Shown here one piece after another: positions 42,867 to 50,314 of a stretch of DNA of 64,000 bases. The translations under genes were made by a program, and so were the position numbers. Origin of the DNA: a virus. Where the stretch lies: IMG/VR virus record IMGVR_UViG_3300008050_000001, positions 1-64,000 of that record, one strand, 5' to 3'. Position 1 is the first letter of the stretch. The number at the start of each line of letters is the position of its first letter. Below the pieces are notes generated by a model. That model ran no database searches, had not been told where the DNA came from, and saw only the letters and a program-made list of their open reading frames with translations.

Positions 42867-43140
42867 CAGTTGGTGAGAATGGGTCATGGCTATAAACCCA
42901 TCCCATGAATCTGCTCCATTGGGATTGAGAAAGGCCCCATATCTCTCTAACGGCCGACGCTGATACTCGGTATCTACCACTATACCATTGGTAGCCTCCC
43001 AAATGTAGGATACAAACTAACCCATCCTCTACCATCCTTTCTACTATCTTAGGGAACTCTGATTTGGGGATGGGGCGAGCAATCAGTTGGTTGAAGTGTG
43101 GCCTCCATCTAATCTTTTCTCCGGCCTCTCTATTCACCAT
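42850..43140 (-). CDS. Hypothetical wHTH-like small protein
   Basis: 96 aa from ATG at 43140, with GGAGG nine bases upstream, overlapping the zinc-ribbon gene before it. Basic and Trp/Tyr-rich (KIRWRPHFNQLIARPIPKSEFPKIV, ERMVEDGLVCIL), suggesting helix-turn-helix plus wing. Function unknown. Confidence 0.55.
   Translation of the reverse strand: MVNREAGEKIRWRPHFNQLIARPIPKSEFPKIVERMVEDGLVCILHLGGYQWYSGRYRVSASAVREIWGLSQSQWSRFMGWVYSHDPFSPTDDEDI
42891..42899 (-). promoter_or_regulatory. TATA-like promoter element GGGTTTATA
   Basis: Inside the 3' part of the upstream gene; TTTATA begins 30 bases before the ATG at 42866. Confidence 0.55.
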
Positions 43141-43294
43141 AATAACACGCCTCCTTCCCTTCACAATCATGGAGGGGGTTTTGTATCTCCGCTCCACAAT
43201 GCTTACAGACGCAAGCGCACCAGTAGTCGTGCGCGAATGTTGCTAACTGGTTGCATTTATCACAAATGATGAACATAGCAGATGGATTCATCAT
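43130..43294 (-). CDS. 54-aa zinc-ribbon protein
   Basis: ATG overlaps the upstream stop (ATGA). CDKCN, CACVCKHCG and DCEGKEAC give seven cysteines, enough for one zinc ribbon plus an extra site. An ATG further upstream in the same frame would invade the upstream membrane protein gene. Function unknown. Confidence 0.6.
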   Translation of the reverse strand: MMNPSAMFIICDKCNQLATFAHDYWCACVCKHCGAEIQNPLHDCEGKEACYYGE

Positions 43295-43428
43295 ATCCAC
43301 CCAAATACTTTCGCCAACACAACCAAAGACAGGATGATGTTCACCGCTGACCCGACAGTTCGATATAGAGCCAGTCGCGCAAAACGCTCTTCGCACCATT
43401 GTTCGGTTTCACTATCAAGGCCATTCAT
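43291..43428 (-). CDS. 45-aa membrane microprotein
   Basis: ATG overlaps the preceding stop (ATGA) and its own stop overlaps the next ATG, a chain typical of this block. Charged N-terminus (SETEQWCEERFARL) and a C-terminal hydrophobic helix (AVNIILSLVVLAKVFGW). Probably tail-anchored. Function unknown. Confidence 0.55.
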   Translation of the reverse strand: MNGLDSETEQWCEERFARLALYRTVGSAVNIILSLVVLAKVFGWI

Positions 43429-44045
43429 TCAACTACCTCGAACTCTACATCTATAGTAGGGGCTTTTAGTGCCGCTAATCGCAACTCCATTTGATTTAGC
43501 AACGCAGGTTCATCACGCAGAACATCTACCAGCACACCCATAACACCGTTGATTTGTTGGTGGGCTAATAGCAACTGTGAATCAACCCCAATTTCCTTTT
43601 TCAATGTTCCAATGAGTTTGAGATTGGTATTTGCCGCCGCTACCAGTTTCGTTGCCTCGCCAATCCATTCTCTTGAAATCCCTTCTTGGTCTTTCTTTTG
43701 TTCCCACTCATCTAACCATGATTGAATACGAGAGAAAACATCTTCCGCCATTTCTAAGGTAGTAATGCTTTCATCACGCAACTTCTCTATACGACCCGCC
43801 TCTTCGGGGTCATATTCTATGTGTTCATTCATGTGTTCGGTGATAATACCACTCGCCCACCCATACTTTTCTTCCAAATAAGAGGGGGATTGAGTGCCTT
43901 TAGCAACGATATATTCTATGTCTTTTCTTTGGTTGTGATTGCACAGGGGGCATTCGGGGCTTTCTAACACCCATTTTAGCACCTTGATTGTTTCAGGGTC
44001 CTCTTCATAGGCCAACCTTTGCTCTATCAACCACTTTGATTTCAT
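43425..44045 (-). CDS. CxxC-HTH DNA-binding protein, possible small terminase
   Basis: 206 aa. Residues about 30-75 have the pattern CPLCNHNQRKDIEYIVAKG..YLEEKYGWASGIITEHMNEH, a known CPxC-H-x2-R plus helix-turn-helix arrangement found in phage terminase small subunits and resolvase-like regulators. The rest is a long helical, acidic region (oligomerisation). It lies far from the large terminase at 62.6 kb, so the small terminase role is only a proposal. Confidence 0.55.
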   Translation of the reverse strand: MKSKWLIEQRLAYEEDPETIKVLKWVLESPECPLCNHNQRKDIEYIVAKGTQSPSYLEEKYGWASGIITEHMNEHIEYDPEEAGRIEKLRDESITTLEMAEDVFSRIQSWLDEWEQKKDQEGISREWIGEATKLVAAANTNLKLIGTLKKEIGVDSQLLLAHQQINGVMGVLVDVLRDEPALLNQMELRLAALKAPTIDVEFEVVE

Positions 44046-44048
44046 AAC

Positions 44049-44150
44049 CTATTCCTCTTCCCTACACCTTTCACATATTCCTATCCACAAATCATAAGTA
44101 TGATTTTCACAATCTTTGTTTCCGCATTTTTTTGCTATTCTTCCGCTCAA
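44049..44150 (-). CDS. 33-aa zinc-binding microprotein
   Basis: TTG start two bases after the upstream stop. Contains CGNKDC and CERC, a CxxxxC...CxxC layout, then an acidic end. One of several tiny Cys-motif proteins threaded between larger genes. Non-AUG start and size limit certainty. Confidence 0.4.
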   Translation of the reverse strand: MSGRIAKKCGNKDCENHTYDLWIGICERCREEE

Positions 44151-44152
44151 GT

Positions 44153-44356
44153 TTATTCCTCTTCATCGGTAGTTTCGCTCTTTGCTAAATTAGCAAGTGT
44201 CTGCAAAACCCCTATGTATCTAATTCCTTCGAGTGTTATATCAAGGCTAAGGTTGCCGTTTTCGGGGTCTATTCCGCAGTCCAATATCCTTGCTTTACCA
44301 AGGCAGTTATCTCTTGAAGACCACCTCGCAAACATAATCCATTTCCTATCGCTCAT
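44153..44356 (-). CDS. Small hypothetical protein
   Basis: 67 aa, start overlapping the wHTH stop (ATGA). Predicted beta (KARILDCGIDPENGNLSLDI) then helix (GVLQTLANLAKSE) and acidic tail. No family recognised. Confidence 0.55.
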   Translation of the reverse strand: MSDRKWIMFARWSSRDNCLGKARILDCGIDPENGNLSLDITLEGIRYIGVLQTLANLAKSETTDEEE

Positions 44357-44613
44357 TCCTCTTCTTCCCCCATTGCTAATTCATCTGCTAATGACCATAG
44401 GCTAATCGAATCTCTAGTCATTCCTACAACTACAAACCTCTTATCAATTCTCAATAACTGTCCTAACTCAGCCACGCTCGGCCTTCCGTGGTATTTCTTA
44501 CCTCTACTATTGCGAACATTATCTATGAGTTCTATAGTGGTTGTTGGACCTGTGTTTAGCAGGTAATTCAAACAAGATTGGATGAAATGGACCCTTTTTC
44601 TACGCATTACCAT
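44353..44613 (-). CDS. Winged-helix DNA-binding protein
   Basis: 86 aa; an ATG at 44607 is also possible. HFIQSCLNYLLNTGPTTTIELI forms helices 1-2, RPSVAELGQLLRID the recognition helix, RFVVVGMTRDSISLW the wing. The layout matches the wHTH at 46674-47039. Overlaps the MCM-like gene by 14 bases. Confidence 0.65.
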   Translation of the reverse strand: MVMRRKRVHFIQSCLNYLLNTGPTTTIELIDNVRNSRGKKYHGRPSVAELGQLLRIDKRFVVVGMTRDSISLWSLADELAMGEEEE

Positions 44614-45943
44614 TACCCCATGTAGCGAACTCGTCGGGTTCCGGCGGCTTCTCTCCTATACGACAAGCAACCCCCCTTCTTCCTCTTTTACCAACTACCT
44701 TCGGGGTATATTCTTCATACCAAGACTCCCCCACAAGGTTTTCCTCTACCCACCTCTTAGCACTTTGATAATCACCGTTGGTGATTATTTTAGCAATCTC
44801 CTTTAGCATAGTAGACTTTGGTATTTCTTGACCCCAATACATGGACTTAATCAGAGCAACATCAGCATCCATAACTGTCCTTCTCATTGCTAATGATTGT
44901 GATAGGATAAGTGAAAGCCGCTCATCAATATCAACGAGCAATGGTTTCCCTCCTTCGTAATCGGGTTGCATCATAGCATATCCAATTGCTAATCTTCTAA
45001 ATAGGTCTGCTTCAAAGGACCTTACAGTATCTCGTAAAACCCATTCCTCGAACTTAGGGGAGAATGATACACTCGTTGGTGGAGTTAGTATAGCCTCTTC
45101 CATGCGCTTGAAGAACCACGCTCTCATTTCCATAGCCTGTGTTGCTAAATCCGCTCTCTCTGATGGAGTCATGCGAGCCTGTTTGTTTTGTGCTATCTTG
45201 TATTCCAACTCAATTGTAGGGGTCATCTCAATCTCTATGATGAAGAACCTACGGTCAAGACCCGACTCTAACTCAAACCTTGCAGGTTGCGTTCCCGCCC
45301 AACAAGTGTAGCGGGTGTTGTATCTAACCCAACCATGCCTCATACCCTTGTTTACTCTCCCACTATCAAGACTTGTTAGCAACTGGTTCTTCATATCCAT
45401 ACTATGGTCTTTCTTTGTAGCATCTGTTAGGGATGAGAACTCTTCAAACCCAAGGAACCCGCCGCATAACTCTCTTGCTACAGGTCTTCCGGCAACATAA
45501 CCATCCTCATTTACGCTACCAAATAATCCCGCCTCTGTGATAGAGTTAGCACCTATCATAGTCCTAAACCCAACACCATTGAACCCTTCGGGATTCCATA
45601 GTAGACCAGTTCCTTCTGCTAAGAATAAATCAATCAAAACATTCTTTCCTGACCCTTTCTTTCCTCGCATAAGGATATGCACTCTTGTGTCTGCAAGCCT
45701 ACTCATAGGTGTGTATATTGGGTTGTTTTCATGTCGCAAAGGACAATTGGGGATTGAGAAATACCCATCAACGGGGTTCTCAACTGTGAAATCGCAACGA
45801 GAGCATTTGTTTATTGCATTGAATATGTGCGCCCCCACACTACAAATGAAGATTGGTAATTTATCATCAACTGCTACATAGTGGTTAGAATCACAGAACG
45901 ACTGCAACTCATTGAATATGTCCGTCTTACTCTCGTTAGCCAT
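44600..45943 (-). CDS. MCM-like AAA+ replicative helicase
   Basis: 447 aa from ATG at 45943 (TGATG overlap with the upstream stop). N-terminal zinc site (KCSRCDFTVE..NCPLRH), Walker A GKKGSGKN, Walker B GGFLGFEEFSSLTD, sensor/Arg finger region AGTQPARFELESGLDRRF. C-terminal helical and wHTH-like tail. The set and order fit minimal viral MCM helicases. Walker A has Asn where Ser/Thr is usual (GSGKN). It would unwind DNA ahead of PolB. Confidence 0.7.
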   Translation of the reverse strand: MANESKTDIFNELQSFCDSNHYVAVDDKLPIFICSVGAHIFNAINKCSRCDFTVENPVDGYFSIPNCPLRHENNPIYTPMSRLADTRVHILMRGKKGSGKNVLIDLFLAEGTGLLWNPEGFNGVGFRTMIGANSITEAGLFGSVNEDGYVAGRPVARELCGGFLGFEEFSSLTDATKKDHSMDMKNQLLTSLDSGRVNKGMRHGWVRYNTRYTCWAGTQPARFELESGLDRRFFIIEIEMTPTIELEYKIAQNKQARMTPSERADLATQAMEMRAWFFKRMEEAILTPPTSVSFSPKFEEWVLRDTVRSFEADLFRRLAIGYAMMQPDYEGGKPLLVDIDERLSLILSQSLAMRRTVMDADVALIKSMYWGQEIPKSTMLKEIAKIITNGDYQSAKRWVEENLVGESWYEEYTPKVVGKRGRRGVACRIGEKPPEPDEFATWGNGNA

Positions 45944-46677
45944 CAAGTAAACATACCTCCAAGCCCCGAATCTGCTTCAAGCATCTCGCCCATATCCCAC
46001 TCGGATTCGTATTCATCATAAGAATCTTGCGCCTTATCTATGTCTACAGGCAGTTCTATCATAGAGAACAAGCCCACCCCATCAGCAAACATTTGTTGAG
46101 TCATTATTTGGTCTATGCTTGCTCGGAAGAAGACAATAGTAGCATCAATCCCTCTTCGGTCTGCTAACCACGCGCTCACATACGCGAACATCGGAAGTAT
46201 CTCATCAGTTAGGCTCCTGTATTGCTTGCTAAAATGGGTAGATTCGCTTTCGCTCTTTACTAGATACTTCTTTGGCTCCGCACAATAAATAGTAGATGTT
46301 GCTATTATCACAGAAGGAATAGATGGTTGCTCTGATACACGGTCCAATACTGACTCTACCGTTTCTCTAACAATAGGATAACCAAACAACCAATGATTGC
46401 CTCCCCCTATTGAATGAAAGTCACGGAAGTTGATAACTAATGTTTTGCCGTGTTGGTAAACCACAGTTCCGAAATCAGAATCAGTATCAAAGAAAGGCAT
46501 AACTCGACCCAGTTTGGATAGAACAGTAGCAATCCTGTTTCCCTCTTTCTCTATGTTGTCGGTTAGGATAGTGGGGATAGGGCATGGTTCTTGGGCGCAC
46601 ACAACAACTATTCTTGTTATCTCGCCCTCTATTTCCTTCTCCCAATAAATATCTACATCATTAGCACTCTCTCTCAT
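45943..46677 (-). CDS. Unknown partner of the MCM-like helicase
   Basis: 244 aa. Mixed alpha/beta with a Rossmann-like rhythm (ITRIVVVCAQEP, KTLVINFRDF, SVIIATSTIYC, DATIVFFRAS) and an acidic Gly-rich tail (EMLEADSGLGGMF). No P-loop. Translation is coupled to the helicase, suggesting a helicase loader, Cdc45/GINS-like factor or inactive nuclease. The identity cannot be read from sequence. Confidence 0.6.
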   Translation of the reverse strand: MRESANDVDIYWEKEIEGEITRIVVVCAQEPCPIPTILTDNIEKEGNRIATVLSKLGRVMPFFDTDSDFGTVVYQHGKTLVINFRDFHSIGGGNHWLFGYPIVRETVESVLDRVSEQPSIPSVIIATSTIYCAEPKKYLVKSESESTHFSKQYRSLTDEILPMFAYVSAWLADRRGIDATIVFFRASIDQIMTQQMFADGVGLFSMIELPVDIDKAQDSYDEYESEWDMGEMLEADSGLGGMFT

Positions 46678-47039
46678 TGTATCATCTCCTTCATTGCTTT
46701 GCGTAGCATTAGTGGGTATTTGTGTATGGGCCTTTTGGAAGCAATTGCTTTAGCGGCCGCTTCTTCCAAAGGAACAGCACCCCACAAATTAACCTGTCCT
46801 ATTGTTGGTATATACACTAGACCTACGGGTCGAAATAGAACACTTGTAGCCATAACTGCCGCTAACCTTCTTGAGTTAGTTCCATGATTCTGACCACGAA
46901 TCTGTTTGTTCGTGTGGTAGGGGCGGGCATTAAAGCGACGCGCTAAGGCATCAGCAGTTGCCGGCCCTTCATCCTGTATTATCCTGTAAACAGTTTGTTG
47001 TAATCTCTTTGTTTGACCTGCTCTTCCGCTACCCATCAT
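46674..47039 (-). CDS. Winged-helix protein, paralogue of 52703-53083
   Basis: 121 aa (an ATG at 47036 is as good). wHTH GPATADALARRFNARPYHTN..SRRLAAVMATSVLFR with wing, then a C-terminal segment PLEEAAAKAIASKRPIHKYP..LRKAM that closely resembles the end of the protein at 52703-53083. A TATA-like element lies 28-31 bases upstream. Regulator of viral transcription is the likely role. Confidence 0.7.
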   Translation of the reverse strand: MMGSGRAGQTKRLQQTVYRIIQDEGPATADALARRFNARPYHTNKQIRGQNHGTNSRRLAAVMATSVLFRPVGLVYIPTIGQVNLWGAVPLEEAAAKAIASKRPIHKYPLMLRKAMKEMIQ

Positions 47040-47061
47040 ACCTATGGTATGTGGCTGTCCG

Positions 47062-47070
47062 TATAAACCC
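47062..47070 (-). promoter_or_regulatory. TATA-like promoter element GGGTTTATA
   Basis: TTTATA begins 28 bases before ATG 47039 (31 before ATG 47036). Unlike other copies this one lies in true intergenic DNA. Confidence 0.6.
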
Positions 47071-47074
47071 GCTT

Positions 47075-47220
47075 ATTCTTTCTATTGTTTCTGCTCATTT
47101 TAGACCATATTACTGCGGAGCAGTATCACCTTTTTTCTATTCTTTCTATTGTTCAAGGGGTATATCAGGGAGTTATACTAATGTATATTCCCTAAATGTC
47201 CTATAGAGAATAGAAAGAAT
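47075..47220. repeat. Intergenic repeats ATTCTTTCTATTGTT
   Basis: The 15-mer occurs directly at 47075-47089 and 47139-47153. The inverted 12-mer AATAGAAAGAAT is at 47209-47220. TACTGC-GGA-GCAGTA (about 47110-47125) forms a short hairpin. These sit in the 199-bp gap 47040-47238 immediately upstream of the 46674-47039 promoter. Likely operator or regulator sites. Confidence 0.5.
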
Positions 47221-47238
47221 TAGCAAATCGCTTTACTG

Positions 47239-47997
47239 CTAAGTTGTAATTTGGTTTTTCTTTTCTTCCAATAACTGAAAGAATAACTCATTCTCTAATA
47301 TATCGACCTCTTCGTCAAACATCCCGAACCTTAGGTTTTGGTGACCCAAAACATCCTCTACCTTTGCTAACTCATCCGATGTTCTTACTGCATACATTTG
47401 CGCTTCGTCTATCTTGTTGAATACCTTGCCCTTTAGGGGTCTAACGCCATAACCTATCGTATAAACAAAGTATTTGTTGGTGCATTTGCTTTCTAAGATA
47501 GCAACATAATACCTTGTAGCGTCAAAAAGAGTCAGTTCCGACATTCCTGTGTATTCCTTACTGGCTATCGGTATGTTGCTAAGTGGCTTCTTGATTGCTC
47601 TTGCTAACCCATTATCTTCTATCTTGAACCCAACAAAGGCTTCATCACTCTCTACTAAGAACCATCCAACCTCTTCTAAGAAGGACATTGTTTCTGTATC
47701 GTAGAACTCATATCCTTTCATAACCGAATTGATTGGTATTCTTGGTAAATTAGGCTGGATTGCGTCTAAGAACTCCCATACAGCACTATAACCAACCAAT
47801 TTTAGCAATGTTTCCCCACATCTAAGGGTCAAATAGGGTGAGAATCTGCGCCTCTTTCTTTCCTCTCTTGGGTTGTTTATCTTTCTCCATGCTTTGAAAT
47901 CTACAACTTCTATCAAATCCGGTGTTGTGAGTAGGAAGTTCCCACCGAATAGCAACGGGTGTCGCATATACCGAGTAGGTATCTGCGGATATATCAC
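47239..47997 (-). CDS. Hypothetical protein
   Basis: 252 aa from a GTG; an ATG at 47967 is an alternative. Basic N-terminal part (NNPREERKRRRFSPY), mixed alpha/beta, no Cys motif, with an acidic Glu-rich end (DEEVDILENELFFQLLEEKKN). First gene after the accessory block, with 216 bp of intergenic DNA upstream. No family recognised. Confidence 0.6.
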   Translation of the reverse strand: MIYPQIPTRYMRHPLLFGGNFLLTTPDLIEVVDFKAWRKINNPREERKRRRFSPYLTLRCGETLLKLVGYSAVWEFLDAIQPNLPRIPINSVMKGYEFYDTETMSFLEEVGWFLVESDEAFVGFKIEDNGLARAIKKPLSNIPIASKEYTGMSELTLFDATRYYVAILESKCTNKYFVYTIGYGVRPLKGKVFNKIDEAQMYAVRTSDELAKVEDVLGHQNLRFGMFDEEVDILENELFFQLLEEKKNQITT

Positions 47998-48213
47998 GGT
48001 TTGCCTATCTGTTGTTCTTCTATGAGCCGTTTTTTTTTCGCTCTCATAGGAATCTAAAGGTGGGGGATAGCAACGGGCGCAATTGTCTAATCTCTCTCCG
48101 ACCCTTCTTGGCTTATCCTACTTTTATACGGCTCTGCGGGATGCCGTCATCCCTATACTGCGGGTAATTAGTTCCGCATTTAGATTTACACCGAACATGG
48201 TTTAGGTTTTGGG
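47998..48213. other. Intergenic region with poly-T hairpin and TATA-like site
   Basis: No convincing gene (a 24-codon frame only). 48020-48049 can pair as CTATGAG/CTCATAG around a loop with nine T. GTATAAAA (minus strand, about 48122-48129) could be the promoter for the gene ending at 47239. Confidence 0.4.
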
Positions 48214-48420
48214 CTAACACCTTGATAGCACATAGAGTGCTTTCGTTAGCCACGCCAGTTCTTTAGTTGCTATTCCCCCTTTTTGTGTGGTGGTAGTAGA
48301 GAAGGAGCGACTCTTGACGAAAGACTTACTGAAACAATGTGTGACTAACAATCGGCCTTTTCTGCTCATGTCCAAAGCAAATACGGCCCCTCGGTTAGTT
48401 ATGATAGCAACCTTCTCCAA
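48214..48420 (-). CDS. Small hypothetical protein
   Basis: 68 aa from a TTG preceded by GGAGGTAG. A GGGTTTATA element begins 39 bases upstream. Mixed composition (KVAIITNRGAVFALDMSRKG) with Ser/Thr-rich middle. No family recognised. Confidence 0.45.
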   Translation of the reverse strand: MEKVAIITNRGAVFALDMSRKGRLLVTHCFSKSFVKSRSFSTTTTQKGGIATKELAWLTKALYVLSRC

Positions 48421-48430
48421 CTACCTCCAA

Positions 48431-48637
48431 TTATTCCTTGGTTTGGTTCTCCCTATAAACCCGTAAGCAATCGGGGCATTTTTGTCGCAGGTGTGTTAGT
48501 GAATCGTCAAGGTATTCCTTTGGAAAAGTTGACTCATAGTCTTGCATCTTTTCATTCCATTTAGAGTCATATTTGAATCCACAAATGGGGCCGTTCCCAC
48601 TATCAAAATGTAGCAACGGTGGCTCGCCTTTACTCAT
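48431..48637 (-). CDS. Small Cys-containing hypothetical protein
   Basis: 68 aa, ATG overlapping the upstream stop. One CPDC motif and a single earlier Cys (ICGF), a possible half zinc site like HNH-associated or TRASH-like fingers. Acidic-to-basic change along the chain. Function unknown. Confidence 0.55.
   Translation of the reverse strand: MSKGEPPLLHFDSGNGPICGFKYDSKWNEKMQDYESTFPKEYLDDSLTHLRQKCPDCLRVYRENQTKE
48454..48462 (-). promoter_or_regulatory. TATA-like promoter element GGGTTTATA
   Basis: In the 3' end of the gene at 48431-48637 (read there as CGG GTT TAT AGG), 39 bases before the TTG at 48420. Confidence 0.45.
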
Positions 48638-48932
48638 TCAACCACTCCATCTCAAACAACTTTGGCCTTCGGCGGGTATACCTTTCTCGTTGGCTATCTT
48701 CCATAGCCGCCCATACTGCGTTAGCACAAGTTAGACTTGGGTCTGCTAAGACGCTACTTGCTATTTGAACAGGTGCTGATACGATGCTTCTCGCTATTAC
48801 CCAAACGCCTATCTTGTCTAATAGACAAAACCATTCCTCTTCCGAATAGGTGGCGTTGCTTTCTTCATACCTAACTAATACTTCACTACCACGGATTTTC
48901 TTTATCTTCCCGTTCTTTGCTATGTATAGCAA
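48630..48932 (-). CDS. Hypothetical protein
   Basis: 100 aa. N-terminal beta (LYIAKNGKIKKIRGSEVLVRY), then a hydrophobic helical stretch (VWVIARSIVSAPVQIASSVLA) and basic end (RERYTRRRPKL). Followed after 28 bases upstream by the next gene. No family recognised. Confidence 0.55.
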   Translation of the reverse strand: MLYIAKNGKIKKIRGSEVLVRYEESNATYSEEEWFCLLDKIGVWVIARSIVSAPVQIASSVLADPSLTCANAVWAAMEDSQRERYTRRRPKLFEMEWLNE

Positions 48933-48960
48933 TCCATTAGTTGGTAATACCTGATACTTC

Positions 48961-49338
48961 TCATACTTGCTCAGGTGAGAACCCCTCCCATTCTAAGGCA
49001 TCTCCGCTAATAATCCAATCTTCGTAAGCAAGTTCTTCTGCGTAATCATACACCGAAGTTAGCAACCTATCCCCTTCTCTCTCAGGAATACCTGTGTCTT
49101 CCCATACCTCTCTCCGAGGCTCGCGTTGGCCGTCATACCCAGTATACCCAGTTAGCACCCATAGTGTGCCTGTATCTCTGTTCGTATCATACGCCAAATG
49201 TGTTTTATCCCATCCATGCGAGCGCATGAAGTCCTCAGCCATACCATCCCATATTTCTGCGGTCCACTCCATCCTTTCATCGGCCATTTCGTAATACCAA
49301 ATGTGTTCTAGCAACTCATCTGTTAGTGTTCCTTTCAT
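48961..49338 (-). CDS. Acidic hypothetical protein
   Basis: 125 aa, very rich in Glu, Asp, Trp and Tyr (HIWYYEMADERMEWTAEIWDG). ATGA overlap with the microprotein gene upstream. The high negative charge resembles DNA-mimic anti-restriction proteins, but no such family match can be claimed. Confidence 0.55.
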   Translation of the reverse strand: MKGTLTDELLEHIWYYEMADERMEWTAEIWDGMAEDFMRSHGWDKTHLAYDTNRDTGTLWVLTGYTGYDGQREPRREVWEDTGIPEREGDRLLTSVYDYAEELAYEDWIISGDALEWEGFSPEQV

Positions 49339-49487
49339 TCCGCTCGTTCCTCCGCCTCTTTTGTGATAGCGTTTAGCAACTTTGTTGCTCTTGACTTAAT
49401 GGCCTTGGATGCGCTCGCGCTTGCTAAGTGCTTGCAGACCTGCCCCATATCTCGCTCTGCTTGAAAGTAATCCCAATCACTACTCAT
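49335..49487 (-). CDS. 50-aa helical microprotein
   Basis: ATG overlaps the end of the upstream gene and its TGA overlaps the next ATG. Ala/Lys/Glu-rich helix (HLASASASKAIKSRATKLLN), starting with an acidic aromatic stretch. No family recognised. Confidence 0.5.
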   Translation of the reverse strand: MSSDWDYFQAERDMGQVCKHLASASASKAIKSRATKLLNAITKEAEERAE

Positions 49488-49746
49488 CTACTATCCCAAC
49501 TCCTTCGTCTTCACCATTGACTATCTCAATTGGTATTCCGAGCGATTGAACTATGCGCCATTCGCTACCATACACGGTGAAGATTGTTCCACTCTTCATG
49601 TGTATATCCACCAATGTTGCTTCGGTGTTCTTCGAGTTGGTTGTTATTGCGCTAACATCATCCAACCGCAGGTAAGTGCTACCGCTCGTTGTTTTGATAG
49701 GCCCAATAAGGCTTCCTCTTGCTATTTTTCTTTCGTTTCTATCCAT
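49480..49746 (-). CDS. Small beta-rich hypothetical protein
   Basis: 88 aa from ATG at 49746, with AGAGGA before it; a longer frame from 49815 would overlap the HNH gene. SM-fold-like strand pattern (GSTYLRLDDVSAITTN, TLVDIHMKSGTIFTVYG) and an acidic end. Function unknown. Confidence 0.55.
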   Translation of the reverse strand: MDRNERKIARGSLIGPIKTTSGSTYLRLDDVSAITTNSKNTEATLVDIHMKSGTIFTVYGSEWRIVQSLGIPIEIVNGEDEGVGIVDE

Positions 49747-49768
49747 GTTCTCATTCCTCTGTTTGTCC

Positions 49769-50314
49769 TCATTTATCACCCGTCGGGGGATGGGATATAA
49801 ACACTCCATCCACATTGTAGGGTAAATCTCTAATGTCTGTATCTGTTAATGCAGGGTGCGTTAGCAAGTGACTTATGTTTAGCAACCACGCATCGCCGTG
49901 AGAACGGAGGGTATGCTCTTCCATTGCTCGGTTGATGTAATCCTCTACTACTTCTTTCGACAGGCAGTTCACCTTTGCTAAATGTCTAATGGTTCTGCTT
50001 CCGGCCCCTACAGAGAGGCTTCTGCCTATGTGCTTCGCTTGGTGGCAAAGCGGGCATAATGCCTGTAGCCTTTGTAGTGTCTGAATCCTATGCTCGTCGT
50101 CGTATGACCATACTTCGTGGGCTTCTACTCGGTGCTTTCTACCCTGTGCTAATCCGTCGCTACCGCAAACCTCGCATTGGTAGTCTGCCTCTTTGTATGT
50201 TGCTGTTCGCAACCTATCCCATGTGCAACCTCTAAGCAGACCCCTTAGGTTGTTTCCATAGGAGTTGCTAGGTATCAATTCGATACTCAATTTTACTGTG
50301 TCGTGGTCTACCAT
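49769..50314 (-). CDS. HNH endonuclease
   Basis: 181 aa. Zinc/HNH signature: CEVCGSDG, HRVEAHEVWSYDDEHR, LQALCPLCHQAKH. Residues about 45-105 make the beta-beta-alpha-metal core, with an arginine-rich N-terminal approach (LRGLLRGCTWDRLR). The C-terminal part is helical. It could be a homing-type nuclease, a packaging-associated nuclease or a defence against co-infecting DNA. Overlaps the upstream gene by seven bases. Confidence 0.85.
   Translation of the reverse strand: MVDHDTVKLSIELIPSNSYGNNLRGLLRGCTWDRLRTATYKEADYQCEVCGSDGLAQGRKHRVEAHEVWSYDDEHRIQTLQRLQALCPLCHQAKHIGRSLSVGAGSRTIRHLAKVNCLSKEVVEDYINRAMEEHTLRSHGDAWLLNISHLLTHPALTDTDIRDLPYNVDGVFISHPPTGDK

Noticed and set aside
48020-48049. Intrinsic terminator at the poly-T hairpin
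   Set aside because: The T run lies in the loop on the plus strand and is an A run on the transcribed minus strand.
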